Made by a program: the position numbers and the translations under genes. The notes beneath the pieces are model-generated. The model made no database searches, was not told the origin of the DNA, and was given only the letters and a program-made list of their open reading frames with translations. DNA of 12,799 bases from an uncultured Rickettsiales bacterium (lineage in GTDB: Bacteria > Pseudomonadota > Alphaproteobacteria > Rickettsiales > UBA1997), in NCBI GenBank assembly GCA_951800555.1, contig CATOJU010000014.1, positions 1 through 12,799 of the forward strand, written 5' to 3'. Positions within the stretch are counted from its first letter, which is position 1; every line of letters starts with the position of its first letter. Positions 1 through 7,296 of this stretch are shown here, in pieces.

Positions 1-1398
1 AATTGCAACTTCTAATGGTGTTTTTTGCCCACCAATATTATCATATGTTATAATATTTACATCTATATTTGGATGTTCAAGTAAAGTTTTGATAATTCCA
101 ATATTTCCTTTTTCAACTGCAATTTCTAGTAGTGTTCTTTGGTTCCCATTAGGACTTATAATTACTTCATTTATATTTATATTAGGAAAATTTCTGAAAA
201 AAGTTCTAACAATTTCTGGATTTCCTTTTTCAATAGCAACTTCAAATAGATTTAATACATTTAAATTTATTCCTGGTTGCTGTAGTAAAAAATGTAACAT
301 GTCTGAATTTCCACTATCTATAGCATAGTGTAAAACTGTTTTCCCATTATTATCTACTGAATTCAAACCAATTGTTAAAGGTTGTAGTAGTAAAAATTTT
401 AAAACTTCAACATTTCCACCTTCTGCAGCATAATGTAAAATTGTTTTCCCATTATTATCTATTCTATTTAAATCTATTATTGATGTTTCAACTAAAAATT
501 CCATCATCCCAAAATGTCCTCCCTTAGCTGTATAATGAAGTATATTACAACCATTAATATCAACAGAATTTATATCTAAAATACCTCTCTTAAAAAGAAA
601 TATATTAGCTATTTCAGGATTATTAATTACTTCAAATAATTTAATTATTTCATCTTTATTATTTTCTAGGTTAAAATCTGTCAAATAATTATCTAATAAA
701 AACCAAACTAATTCTGGTTTTCCACTGGCACAAGCTCCTTCTAAACTTTCATTATTAATTTTAAATCCACTTTGTATTAAAGTTCTTATTACTTCACTAT
801 TTCCACTAAGTAAAGCATAATACATAATGCTTTTATCATTATTATTATGATCAATAATATCATCTTTATAATTTAATAATAAAAACTTAACCAATTTAAC
901 ATTTCCACCTGAACAAGCATATCTAAAAAGTAAATTTATATCAATTTTTTTATCACTATTATTTAAACGTTGTTGAAATTTATCACATAATCCTTTGCTA
1001 TCTTTTACATATTTAAACATCATATCAGCTATACATAAATTATTTTCATTTTTCTTCAATAATATTGAATCTTTATTGTTAATAATATCTACAATTATTG
1101 GATAAACTAAGTCTAAATCATAATCGGTTTCTAAAATTTCTCCATTAGAATTATTTTCAACCAATATACCATTTTCACTAAATAAAATAGTATAGTCATC
1201 AGTTTTAAATTTAAATTTATTTAAATTAAGTTTATCTATAGCTTCTTTCTCTGGTTCTGCTTCAAAAGCATCCATTAATGAATCCTCATCTAAGTTATCC
1301 AAAGTATTTACCGGTAATATTGTAAATGAATTATTTTTTATAGCAGATTCTAATATTTGTAATATGTTTGGTTTATTATCTCCCATATTGTTCTCCAT
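1..1398 (-). CDS. Ankyrin-repeat protein, C-terminus beyond window (ank1)
   Basis: The frame is open from the ATG at 1398 to base 1, giving 466 residues with no stop, so the C-terminus lies outside. Residues 1-60 are acidic. About 60-150 is a non-ankyrin region, and ankyrin-like helical repeats follow from about 154. The clearest repeats are near 284-310 (NILHYTAKGGH), 319-345 (TILHYAAEGGN), 354-380 (TVLHYAIDSGN) and 422-447 (TLLEIAVEKGN), most ending in an 'IDLN/IDVN' turn. No signal peptide or membrane segment is visible. Ankyrin repeats bind proteins; in intracellular bacteria such proteins are often secreted effectors, but no secretion signal is identified here. The N-terminal region resembles that of the ankyrin gene at 7297-9504. 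It lies 135 bp downstream of rho on the same strand, with its own possible promoter. No Shine-Dalgarno sequence precedes the ATG; an in-frame ATG at 1386 is an alternative start. Confidence 0.9.
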   Translation of the reverse strand, partial: MENNMGDNKPNILQILESAIKNNSFTILPVNTLDNLDEDSLMDAFEAEPEKEAIDKLNLNKFKFKTDDYTILFSENGILVENNSNGEILETDYDLDLVYPIIVDIINNKDSILLKKNENNLCIADMMFKYVKDSKGLCDKFQQRLNNSDKKIDINLLFRYACSGGNVKLVKFLLLNYKDDIIDHNNNDKSIMYYALLSGNSEVIRTLIQSGFKINNESLEGACASGKPELVWFLLDNYLTDFNLENNKDEIIKLFEVINNPEIANIFLFKRGILDINSVDINGCNILHYTAKGGHFGMMEFLVETSIIDLNRIDNNGKTILHYAAEGGNVEVLKFLLLQPLTIGLNSVDNNGKTVLHYAIDSGNSDMLHFLLQQPGINLNVLNLFEVAIEKGNPEIVRTFFRNFPNININEVIISPNGNQRTLLEIAVEKGNIGIIKTLLEHPNIDVNIITYDNIGGQKTPLEVAI

Positions 1399-1439
1399 TA
1401 TAAATTATTAAATTAATAAAATTTTTCTTGTTTATATAA

Positions 1440-1467
1440 ACAATAATTCATTGAATTTTATATTCAA
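1440..1467 (-). promoter_or_regulatory. Possible promoter of ank1
   Basis: On the minus strand, TTGAAT (1467-1462) is followed after 16 bases by TATTGT (1445-1440). This would start transcription about 35 bases before the ATG at 1398. The 16-base spacing matches the better promoters of rho, ank2 and the MATE gene, but the hexamers are weaker. Between this and the rho stop, an AT-only hairpin (1490-1504) followed by a T-rich stretch could be a weak rho terminator. In such AT-rich DNA either may be chance. Confidence 0.3.
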
Positions 1468-1533
1468 GTTTTTTTTGAAAAAATTTTAGAAATATTTAAT
1501 ATTTTTTTTATACAGAAGGTTTACTATAATTTA

Positions 1534-3390
1534 TTAAGAGTTCATACTTTCAAAAAATTCTACATTATTTTTTGTGGCATCAATTTTTTCTTTCATAAAT
1601 TCTATAGCCCCTACACTATCCATTGAAGATAAAATTTTTCTTAGCATCCAAGTTTTACTCAATATTGCTTTATCAACTAATAATTCTTCTTTTCTAGTTC
1701 CAGATTTTGTCACATCAATAGCTGGGAAAATTCTTTTATCAGAAATTTTTCTATCAAGAACTATTTCACTATTTCCTGTTCCTTTGAATTCTTCAAAAAT
1801 TACTTCATCCATTTTTGAGCCAGTTTCAACTAATGCAGTAGCAATTATAGTTAATGACCCGCCATTTTCAATGTTTCTTGCTGCCCCAAAAAATCTTTTT
1901 GGTTTTTGTAAAGCATTTGCGTCAACACCGCCAGTTAAAACTTTTCCAGATGATGGAACAACGTTATTATAAGCTCTTGCTAATCTTGTTATAGAATCAA
2001 GTAAAATAACTACATCTTTTCCAGTTTCAACAATTCTTTTTGCTTTTTCGATTACTATTTCTGCCAATTGCACGTGTCTAGCAGCCGGTTCATCAAAAGT
2101 AGAACTAATAACTTCACCTCTTACAGATCTTGCCATATCAGTTACTTCTTCAGGTCTCTCATCTATTAATAACACCATTAAGTATATTTCTGGGTGACTA
2201 GCTGTAATAGAATGAGCTATTGTTTGTAAAAGTGTCGTTTTACCAGTTTTTGGTGGTGCAACTATTAAAGCCCTCTGTCCCTTTCCTATTGGGGAAATAA
2301 TATCAAGAATTCTCGAACTATCATCTTTTCTAAATACAAAAGCTTCAATATTTTCCATTTTTAGTTTTTCTTCTGGATAAAGAGGAGTTAAATCATCAAA
2401 TCTTATCCTATGTCTAGCTTGTTCGACTGTTAAATTATTAATATTTTCTAATTTTAAAAGAGCGAAATATTTTTCACCTTTTTTGGGTGCTCTAATTTGA
2501 CCTTTTATAGTATCACCAGTTCTTAAACCAAACTTTTTTATTTGTGCTGGAGATACATATATATCATCTGGGCCAGCCATATAATTAGAATTTGAAGATC
2601 TCAAAAATCCAAAAGTATCAGGTAGTACTTCAAGAACACCTTCGCCCATAATAGTATTTTCTGGATTTTTTTCTGAAAAATGCTTTAATATACTATAAAT
2701 CATATCTTGTTTAAGCATTTCATTTATATTTTCTATCTCTCCGTTTGAAAATTCTATTAACTCTTGTGGTGTTTTAGATTTTAAAAAATTCAATTCAATC
2801 GATTCTTTTGGAGGATATATTTTTTTATTTTCCTCAATTACATCTTTTTGAAATTCTTCCTGTTTATTTTCTTCTTGGGAATTAATATTATCTGTTTTAT
2901 TTTCCGTATCTACAGAAAGATTTTTTTTATTTTCTTTAGAAACCATATCTTCTAAAATCTCATTTAATTCTTTTCCATCATCTTGTTTAAGTATAAAATT
3001 TACACTATTATCAACAATTTCCAAAGGTAATTCATTTTGTTCTTTAACTTCCAATACACTAAATTCATCTTTTTGTACAGGTAAATTATTGTTGTTTTTT
3101 CTTGATTTTTTAGTATTTGTATTTTTTGTATTTTTACTTTTTTTTGCCTGTGTTTTATTTGTATTTTGAGAACTTTTCTTACTTTTACTAGATGAGACTT
3201 TTTTATTAATGTCATTATTAACATATTTTTGAATTCCTTCTGCTTCATCATTAATGTTCAATTCAATTTTTTTTTCTAAAATATCTGTAATATCTTCTTT
3301 TTTATTTATAGTCAATTTTTTTCTTACAGTTTTACTACTGGCATCATCTTTAATGCTTTCGTTAAGTTTATTTTCTTGTTCGTCGCTCAT
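1534..3390 (-). CDS. rho: Transcription termination factor Rho with long N-terminal extension
   Basis: Rho is the hexameric RNA-dependent ATPase that ends transcription. Residues about 197-618 align with a whole typical Rho of about 420 residues. The helical N-terminal domain is at about 205-240. The primary RNA-binding fold is at 250-310 (GVLEVLPDTFGFLRS, AGPDDIYVS). Walker A is APPKTGKT (378-385). The catalytic-Glu segment LLIDERPEE is at 407-415, Walker B VILLDS at 461-466, the Q-loop near 483-500, the R-loop GTGNSE at 537-542, and the arginine-finger stretch SGTRKEEL at 563-570. All key motifs are intact, so it should be active. Residues 1-195 are extra: Lys/Asn/Ser-rich up to about 102, then acidic and Asn-rich, with no recognisable fold. 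It is transcribed divergently from the parvulin gene. The core's wording is closest, from memory, to alphaproteobacterial Rho. The ATG at 3390 has no clear ribosome site but is the only start that keeps the whole extension. Confidence 0.97.
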   Translation of the reverse strand: MSDEQENKLNESIKDDASSKTVRKKLTINKKEDITDILEKKIELNINDEAEGIQKYVNNDINKKVSSSKSKKSSQNTNKTQAKKSKNTKNTNTKKSRKNNNNLPVQKDEFSVLEVKEQNELPLEIVDNSVNFILKQDDGKELNEILEDMVSKENKKNLSVDTENKTDNINSQEENKQEEFQKDVIEENKKIYPPKESIELNFLKSKTPQELIEFSNGEIENINEMLKQDMIYSILKHFSEKNPENTIMGEGVLEVLPDTFGFLRSSNSNYMAGPDDIYVSPAQIKKFGLRTGDTIKGQIRAPKKGEKYFALLKLENINNLTVEQARHRIRFDDLTPLYPEEKLKMENIEAFVFRKDDSSRILDIISPIGKGQRALIVAPPKTGKTTLLQTIAHSITASHPEIYLMVLLIDERPEEVTDMARSVRGEVISSTFDEPAARHVQLAEIVIEKAKRIVETGKDVVILLDSITRLARAYNNVVPSSGKVLTGGVDANALQKPKRFFGAARNIENGGSLTIIATALVETGSKMDEVIFEEFKGTGNSEIVLDRKISDKRIFPAIDVTKSGTRKEELLVDKAILSKTWMLRKILSSMDSVGAIEFMKEKIDATKNNVEFFESMNS

Positions 3391-3467
3391 AATTTATATT
3401 TTGTTAAAATAAAATGTAATAAAGTGAATATTTTTTTAAAAATGATTAAATATTTCGATGTGTATAA

Positions 3468-3495
3468 AATATAATATTTAATTTTTAAAAGTCAA
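3468..3495 (-). promoter_or_regulatory. Likely rho promoter (TTGACT-16-TATATT)
   Basis: Minus-strand TTGACT (3495-3490) is followed after a 16-base spacer by TATATT (3473-3468). A start near 3461 would give a leader of about 70 bases before the rho ATG at 3390. The -35 lies inside a 25-base block (3482-3506) that recurs with one mismatch upstream of the second ankyrin gene (9557-9581). Confidence 0.55.
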
Positions 3496-3610
3496 TTATT
3501 TTTAAGTAAAGTATTTTTTCTAATACTGAAATAATAAAAAAACTTTAATTAAAAAAGTAAAATTATAATTTAGATATAAATAATAAACATTAATTCTTTT
3601 AAGTTATCTA

Positions 3611-3638
3611 TTGTTTTTTAAAACTTTTATTTTAAAAT
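3611..3638 (+). promoter_or_regulatory. Weak candidate promoter of the parvulin gene
   Basis: TTGTTT (3611-3616) and TAAAAT (3633-3638) are 16 bases apart, about 30 bases before the ATG at 3670. The -10 is good and the -35 poor. The spacing agrees with other promoters in the window, which is the main reason to list it. Confidence 0.25.
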
Positions 3639-3669
3639 AATTACAAATTAATTACTAATTTAGTAAATT

Positions 3670-4506
3670 ATGAAAAAAAAAATTATAATTTTAATTATTA
3701 CAACTTTATTTATATTATTGGGATTAGAATCATTTATTTTAATAAAAAAAAATAAAAAGCCATTAGAAGATAATGAAATATTTGCAACCTATAAAGGCGG
3801 AGTCATTTATGTAAAAGACATAAAAAATTATCTCAAAAAATTAGAAAATACATTTAACCAAAAAATAGATATAAATAATTTAAAAACAGAAGAAAAAAAA
3901 CTAGTTGTTGACGAAATTGTAAATGGACGAATTATTTTAGGATTAGCAAAGAATAGTAATATACCAAAAACAGAAGAATACAAAAATAAATTAAAAGAAG
4001 CAGAAGAATTATTATTAAAAGAAATGTTTTTACAAAATTTAATTGATAAAAATGTTACAGAAGAAGCTATAAAAAATAAATATGAAGAAGTTAAAAAATT
4101 AGTAGAAGGCAAAAAAGAATATAAAGTAAAACAAATAGTTGTAAAAACAAAAGAAGATATACAAAAAGTTGTTAAAGAATTAAAAACTAAAACTTTTGAA
4201 GAAGTTGCCGGAAAATATTCTATTGATGCAGGAAAAGAAAATGGTGGAAATTTAGGTTATGTTTTAGAAGGTCAAACTATTCCTGAATTTGAAAAAGTTT
4301 TAAAAGCTCAACCACTTAATAAATTATCCGAACCATTTGAAACAAAAATGGGTTGGCATGTTTTACTAAAAGAAGATGAAAGAAATGCAAATGTTCCAGA
4401 TTTTAATAAAACAAAAGATATTATAAAAACTTCATTAACAACTGAATTTATTAGACAATATAGTCTAAATAATTTAAAAGATAAAAATATAGAATTAAAA
4501 AAATAA
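3670..4506 (+). CDS. Membrane-anchored peptidyl-prolyl isomerase, SurA/PrsA-like (PpiC-type parvulin)
   Basis: Residues 4-26 form one hydrophobic segment after MKKK, either a signal peptide or an N-terminal anchor. There is no lipobox cysteine, so it is not a PrsA-type lipoprotein. Residues about 45-145 form a helical SurA-N-like chaperone region. Residues about 150-236 are a parvulin domain, with YKVKQIVVKTKEDI, FEEVAGKYSID, GGNLGYVLEGQ and the closing GWHVLLKEDE. The expected role is folding or escorting of secreted and outer-membrane proteins in the periplasm, by cis/trans isomerisation of X-Pro bonds. At 278 residues with one parvulin domain it is shorter than E. coli SurA, which has two. 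It is transcribed divergently from rho and lies 62 bp before msbA on the same strand, separated by a hairpin. The exact subfamily (SurA, PrsA or PpiD-like) cannot be settled by eye. Confidence 0.9.
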   Translation: MKKKIIILIITTLFILLGLESFILIKKNKKPLEDNEIFATYKGGVIYVKDIKNYLKKLENTFNQKIDINNLKTEEKKLVVDEIVNGRIILGLAKNSNIPKTEEYKNKLKEAEELLLKEMFLQNLIDKNVTEEAIKNKYEEVKKLVEGKKEYKVKQIVVKTKEDIQKVVKELKTKTFEEVAGKYSIDAGKENGGNLGYVLEGQTIPEFEKVLKAQPLNKLSEPFETKMGWHVLLKEDERNANVPDFNKTKDIIKTSLTTEFIRQYSLNNLKDKNIELKK

Positions 4507-4518
4507 ATTTATTTAACA

Positions 4519-4552
4519 AGGTGTAGCTCAAAAAACTACACCTAATATTTTT
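4519..4552 (+). terminator. Hairpin terminator or attenuator between parvulin gene and msbA
   Basis: AGGTGTAG (4519-4526) and CTACACCT (4536-4543) form a perfect 8-bp stem with a 9-base loop. AATATTTTT follows. The stem contains far more G/C than the surrounding spacer. It starts 12 bases after the parvulin stop and ends about 25 bases before the msbA ATG. It probably ends or reduces transcription from the first gene; no obvious separate msbA promoter is seen downstream of it. Confidence 0.65.
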
Positions 4553-4568
4553 AAATATAGAGTATTAT

Positions 4569-6401
4569 ATGAAAAAAGAAAATAAAAACAAATATGATAG
4601 AGCCAGCTATCTTATTTTTAGAGTTTATAAAGAATACATCAATCCTAATAAAATTAATTTTTTATTAGCTGTTTTTTTTATGTTAATTGTGGCAGGTAGT
4701 ACATCATATAGAGCTTATTTAATAAAACCTGCAATAGATAAAGTTTTTATATCAAAAGATATGAAATCACTAATTTTTATACCAATAAAAATAATAATAA
4801 TTGCAATAATATCTTGTATAGCAACATATATACAAGGCATTTTGATGAATATAACAAATAATAAAATAGTCTTATCACTACAAGAAAAATTATTTAGTAA
4901 ATTAATTTATAATGATATGAATTTTTTTCAAAAACAATCAGCAGCAAGAATTTCTGGATATTTTGGTGATATATTTGGAATAAGTGAAATAATAAATTTA
5001 ACTTTAAATGGTTTAATTTTACAATTTTTTACTTTATTGTCTTTAATAGCTTTAATGTTTTATCAAAATTTTAAATTATCACTTTTATCATTTATATTTT
5101 TCCCAACTGTAATTTGGCCACTTATAAAAATAGGTCGAAAAATGAGAAATCTAGCAAATAAAAACAGAAGTATAGCCTTAAATAATTCATCATTAATAAA
5201 CGAGGTTTTTGAAAATATACAAATTATAAAATCAAATAATAAAGAAGAAAAAGAAATAAAAAAAATAAATGAAGCTTTCGAAGGTTTATTTAAAATTAAT
5301 TTAAAAATGGTAAAAAGGTCGTTAATGGTTTCTCCATTAATGGAAATGGCTAGTACAATAGGTTTTGCAGCTGTTATTTTATATGGTGGTTTTTCTGTTG
5401 TAAAAGGAACAAGTACAGCCGGTGAATTCTTTTTATTTATGGCGGCAGCATTATCAGCCTATAAACCTATGAAAAGTTTTGGTGGGCTAAATGTTAAATT
5501 CCAAAATGCCATTGCCTGCGCTAGAAGATTTTTTATTGTTATTGATAAAGATAATCATATAAAAGAAAAAGAAAATTGTATAAATTTAAAGAAAGTTAAT
5601 GGAGATATATCTTTTGATAATGTTACTTTTTATTATCCATATACTGATTTTTCAGTTGAATATATTTTAGAAAGTAATAATCAAATACTTGATATAAAAC
5701 CCGCTCTTTCAAAATTAAATTTAAATATAAAATCTGGAAAATCCTATGCGCTAGTTGGCCATTCAGGAAGTGGAAAATCAACTATATTTAAATTATTACT
5801 AAGATTTTATGACGTAACTAGTGGTAAAATTTTAATTGATGGAAATGATATAAAAGATTTAAGTTTTAAAACTTTAAGAGATAATATTTCTTTAGTAAGT
5901 CAAGATGTTAGATTATTTGATGATACAATATATAATAATATAAAATATTCAAAAGAAAATGCTACAAAAGAAGAAATTGAATATGCTGCAAAAATGGCAA
6001 ATGTTGAAGAATTTGTAAAAGATATGGAAAATGGATATGATACAAAAGTTGGACCAAATGGTTCTTTATTATCGGGTGGTCAAAAACAAAGAATATCAAT
6101 AGCAAGAGCTTTATTAAAAAATAGCCCTATTTTATTGCTTGACGAAGCTACAAGTGCATTAGATCCTATATCGGAAGAACTAATACAAAATTCTTTGAAG
6201 ATTTTAATGAAAAATAAAACTACAATAATTATAGCACATAGATTAAGTACAATAACTAATTGTAATCATATTTTTGTATTTGAAAATGGCAGATTAGTAG
6301 AAGAAGGAAATCATAAAGAATTGCTTTCTTTAAATAAAGTTTATAAAAATTTGTGTGATAAACAATTTAATAGCAAAATAAAAGAAAATTATGAAGAATA
6401 G
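4569..6401 (+). CDS. msbA: MsbA-type ABC transporter (lipid A / phospholipid flippase)
   Basis: This is a half-transporter of 610 residues, the usual length for MsbA exporters. The membrane domain spans about 30-330, with hydrophobic segments near 31-50, 66-92, 145-165, 168-186, 262-276 and 284-297. The ATPase domain spans about 346-600. It shows Walker A GHSGSGKST (397-405), Q-loop Gln445, signature LSGGQ (501-505), Walker B ILLLDE (521-526), D-loop SALD (529-532) and H-loop His557. All catalytic residues are present. MsbA dimers flip lipid A-core from the inner to the outer leaflet of the inner membrane. The lipid A role is inferred from overall resemblance and from the overlapping DUF374 acyltransferase, a gene pair I recall from alphaproteobacteria. 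A general lipid or drug exporter remains possible. The stop overlaps the next gene by 11 bases, implying a shared transcript and coupled translation. Confidence 0.9.
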   Translation: MKKENKNKYDRASYLIFRVYKEYINPNKINFLLAVFFMLIVAGSTSYRAYLIKPAIDKVFISKDMKSLIFIPIKIIIIAIISCIATYIQGILMNITNNKIVLSLQEKLFSKLIYNDMNFFQKQSAARISGYFGDIFGISEIINLTLNGLILQFFTLLSLIALMFYQNFKLSLLSFIFFPTVIWPLIKIGRKMRNLANKNRSIALNNSSLINEVFENIQIIKSNNKEEKEIKKINEAFEGLFKINLKMVKRSLMVSPLMEMASTIGFAAVILYGGFSVVKGTSTAGEFFLFMAAALSAYKPMKSFGGLNVKFQNAIACARRFFIVIDKDNHIKEKENCINLKKVNGDISFDNVTFYYPYTDFSVEYILESNNQILDIKPALSKLNLNIKSGKSYALVGHSGSGKSTIFKLLLRFYDVTSGKILIDGNDIKDLSFKTLRDNISLVSQDVRLFDDTIYNNIKYSKENATKEEIEYAAKMANVEEFVKDMENGYDTKVGPNGSLLSGGQKQRISIARALLKNSPILLLDEATSALDPISEELIQNSLKILMKNKTTIIIAHRLSTITNCNHIFVFENGRLVEEGNHKELLSLNKVYKNLCDKQFNSKIKENYEE

Positions 6402-7116
6402 TATAAAAGAAATAATAAAAAATATTTTAAAAAAAAATTGGGTACAAAATATAGTTTGCTATGTGATAGCTATTTATATGAAGTTTGTATTTTTAACATC
6501 AAAAATAGAAATTATTGGTTATACAGAAGAATATTTAAATTTAGTTTTAAATAATAAAGCAACATTTGTAATAACTTGGCATGGTAGAATTTTTATAGCT
6601 CCTATGATAGTAAAAACTTTAATGAAAAAGATAAATTATAAAAAAAAACCTTGTGTCTTAAGTTCTAAACACAGAGACGGACAATTAGCTAGTAAAACTA
6701 TGAAAATTTTTAATTTTAAAGAAATATTTGGTTCCACTATAAACAAAACTAAATTATCAAAAGCGGAAGATAGTGGAGCAGTAAAATCAATTAGAATAAT
6801 AATGAAAGAAATAAAAACCGGTTCAAGTATACATTTAGCACCAGATGGTCCACGTGGTCCTATTAGAAAAATAAATAGTGAAATAGTTAATATAGCAAAA
6901 AAAAATTCAACTCCAATATTTCCAGTTGCAATTAATTATTCTTTTAAAAAACAATTAAATTCTTGGGATGAATTTCAAATTCCCTTTCCTTTTGGAAAAA
7001 TTTTAGTAGAATATTTGCAACCATTGTATATTAATAAAAATAGTGATTTTTGTGAAAGTAATTTAGTTTTGGAAAAAAGAATGAATAAAATTTTTGATAA
7101 TGAATTAAAACTATGA
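6391..7116 (+). CDS. DUF374 / LpxJ-type lysophospholipid or lipid A acyltransferase
   Basis: The 241-residue length is typical of the family. Residues about 20-36 are hydrophobic and should anchor it to the inner membrane. Family marks are TWHGR (62-66), SSKHRDGQ (91-98, with the HxxD-like His94/Arg95/Asp96) and APDGPRGP (150-157), followed by TPIFPVAINYS (174-184). DUF374 proteins include LpxJ, which adds a secondary acyl chain to a lipid A precursor. That substrate is inferred here from the family and from msbA. The ATG at 6391 lies inside the end of msbA, in a different frame, overlapping by 11 bases, so translation is probably coupled. Together the two genes would finish and export lipid A. 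No neighbouring waaA or lpxK is present. The gene is convergent with the second ankyrin gene. Confidence 0.87.
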   Translation: MKNSIKEIIKNILKKNWVQNIVCYVIAIYMKFVFLTSKIEIIGYTEEYLNLVLNNKATFVITWHGRIFIAPMIVKTLMKKINYKKKPCVLSSKHRDGQLASKTMKIFNFKEIFGSTINKTKLSKAEDSGAVKSIRIIMKEIKTGSSIHLAPDGPRGPIRKINSEIVNIAKKNSTPIFPVAINYSFKKQLNSWDEFQIPFPFGKILVEYLQPLYINKNSDFCESNLVLEKRMNKIFDNELKL

Positions 7117-7202
7117 ATAATTAAATTTTTTTATTTTTTTAATTAATGAAATATAAAATGTATTTTTGCACTCTAATACAATTACCAATATTCAATAATG
7201 GT

Positions 7203-7263
7203 TTTTTTGTTCTAAAAAATGTCTCTTAACCTAAAGGTATAATAGTATTTTTAGAACAAAAAA
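7203..7263. repeat. Perfect 16-bp inverted repeat between convergent genes
   Basis: TTTTTTGTTCTAAAAA (7203-7218) is exactly reverse-complemented at 7248-7263, around a 29-base loop. It lies between the stops of the acyltransferase gene (7116) and ank2 (7299-7297). A two-way terminator is the simplest reading. The loop is long, however, and neither side is followed at once by a clean T-run, so a small palindromic insertion or an RNA-stability element is also possible. The rest of 7117-7296 is AT-rich with no gene. Confidence 0.6.
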
Positions 7264-7296
7264 TTAAAAAAAATTAAGCCCAAATAAATTAATTAT

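Larger units (their letters stand above)
3391..3669. other. AT-rich divergent spacer between rho and the parvulin gene
   Basis: These 279 bases separate two divergent genes and are almost free of G and C. They hold the likely rho promoter and a weaker plus-strand candidate. I saw no RNA gene, no DnaA-box cluster and no open frame of note. Confidence 0.7.

Noticed and set aside
1451..1476. Hairpin TTGAAT/ATTCAA followed by eight T's on the plus strand
   Set aside because: It would stop plus-strand transcription, but both flanking genes run on the minus strand. The same bases better serve as the ank1 -35.
1574..1972. Plus-strand open frame of 132 codons inside rho
   Set aside because: It is antisense to the most conserved part of Rho (Q-loop, R-loop, arginine finger) and has no features of its own.
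3000..3251. Lys-rich 83-codon minus-strand frame inside the rho extension
   Set aside because: It is a frame-shifted reading of the Lys/Asn-rich codons, and the rho frame is continuous across the region.
3391..3669. AT-rich spacer as a replication origin
   Set aside because: I found no DnaA-box cluster or repeats; base composition alone is not evidence in this genome.
3828..4112. Antisense frame of 94 codons inside the parvulin gene
   Set aside because: AAA/GAA-rich sense codons read backwards give Phe/Ser-rich open frames by chance.
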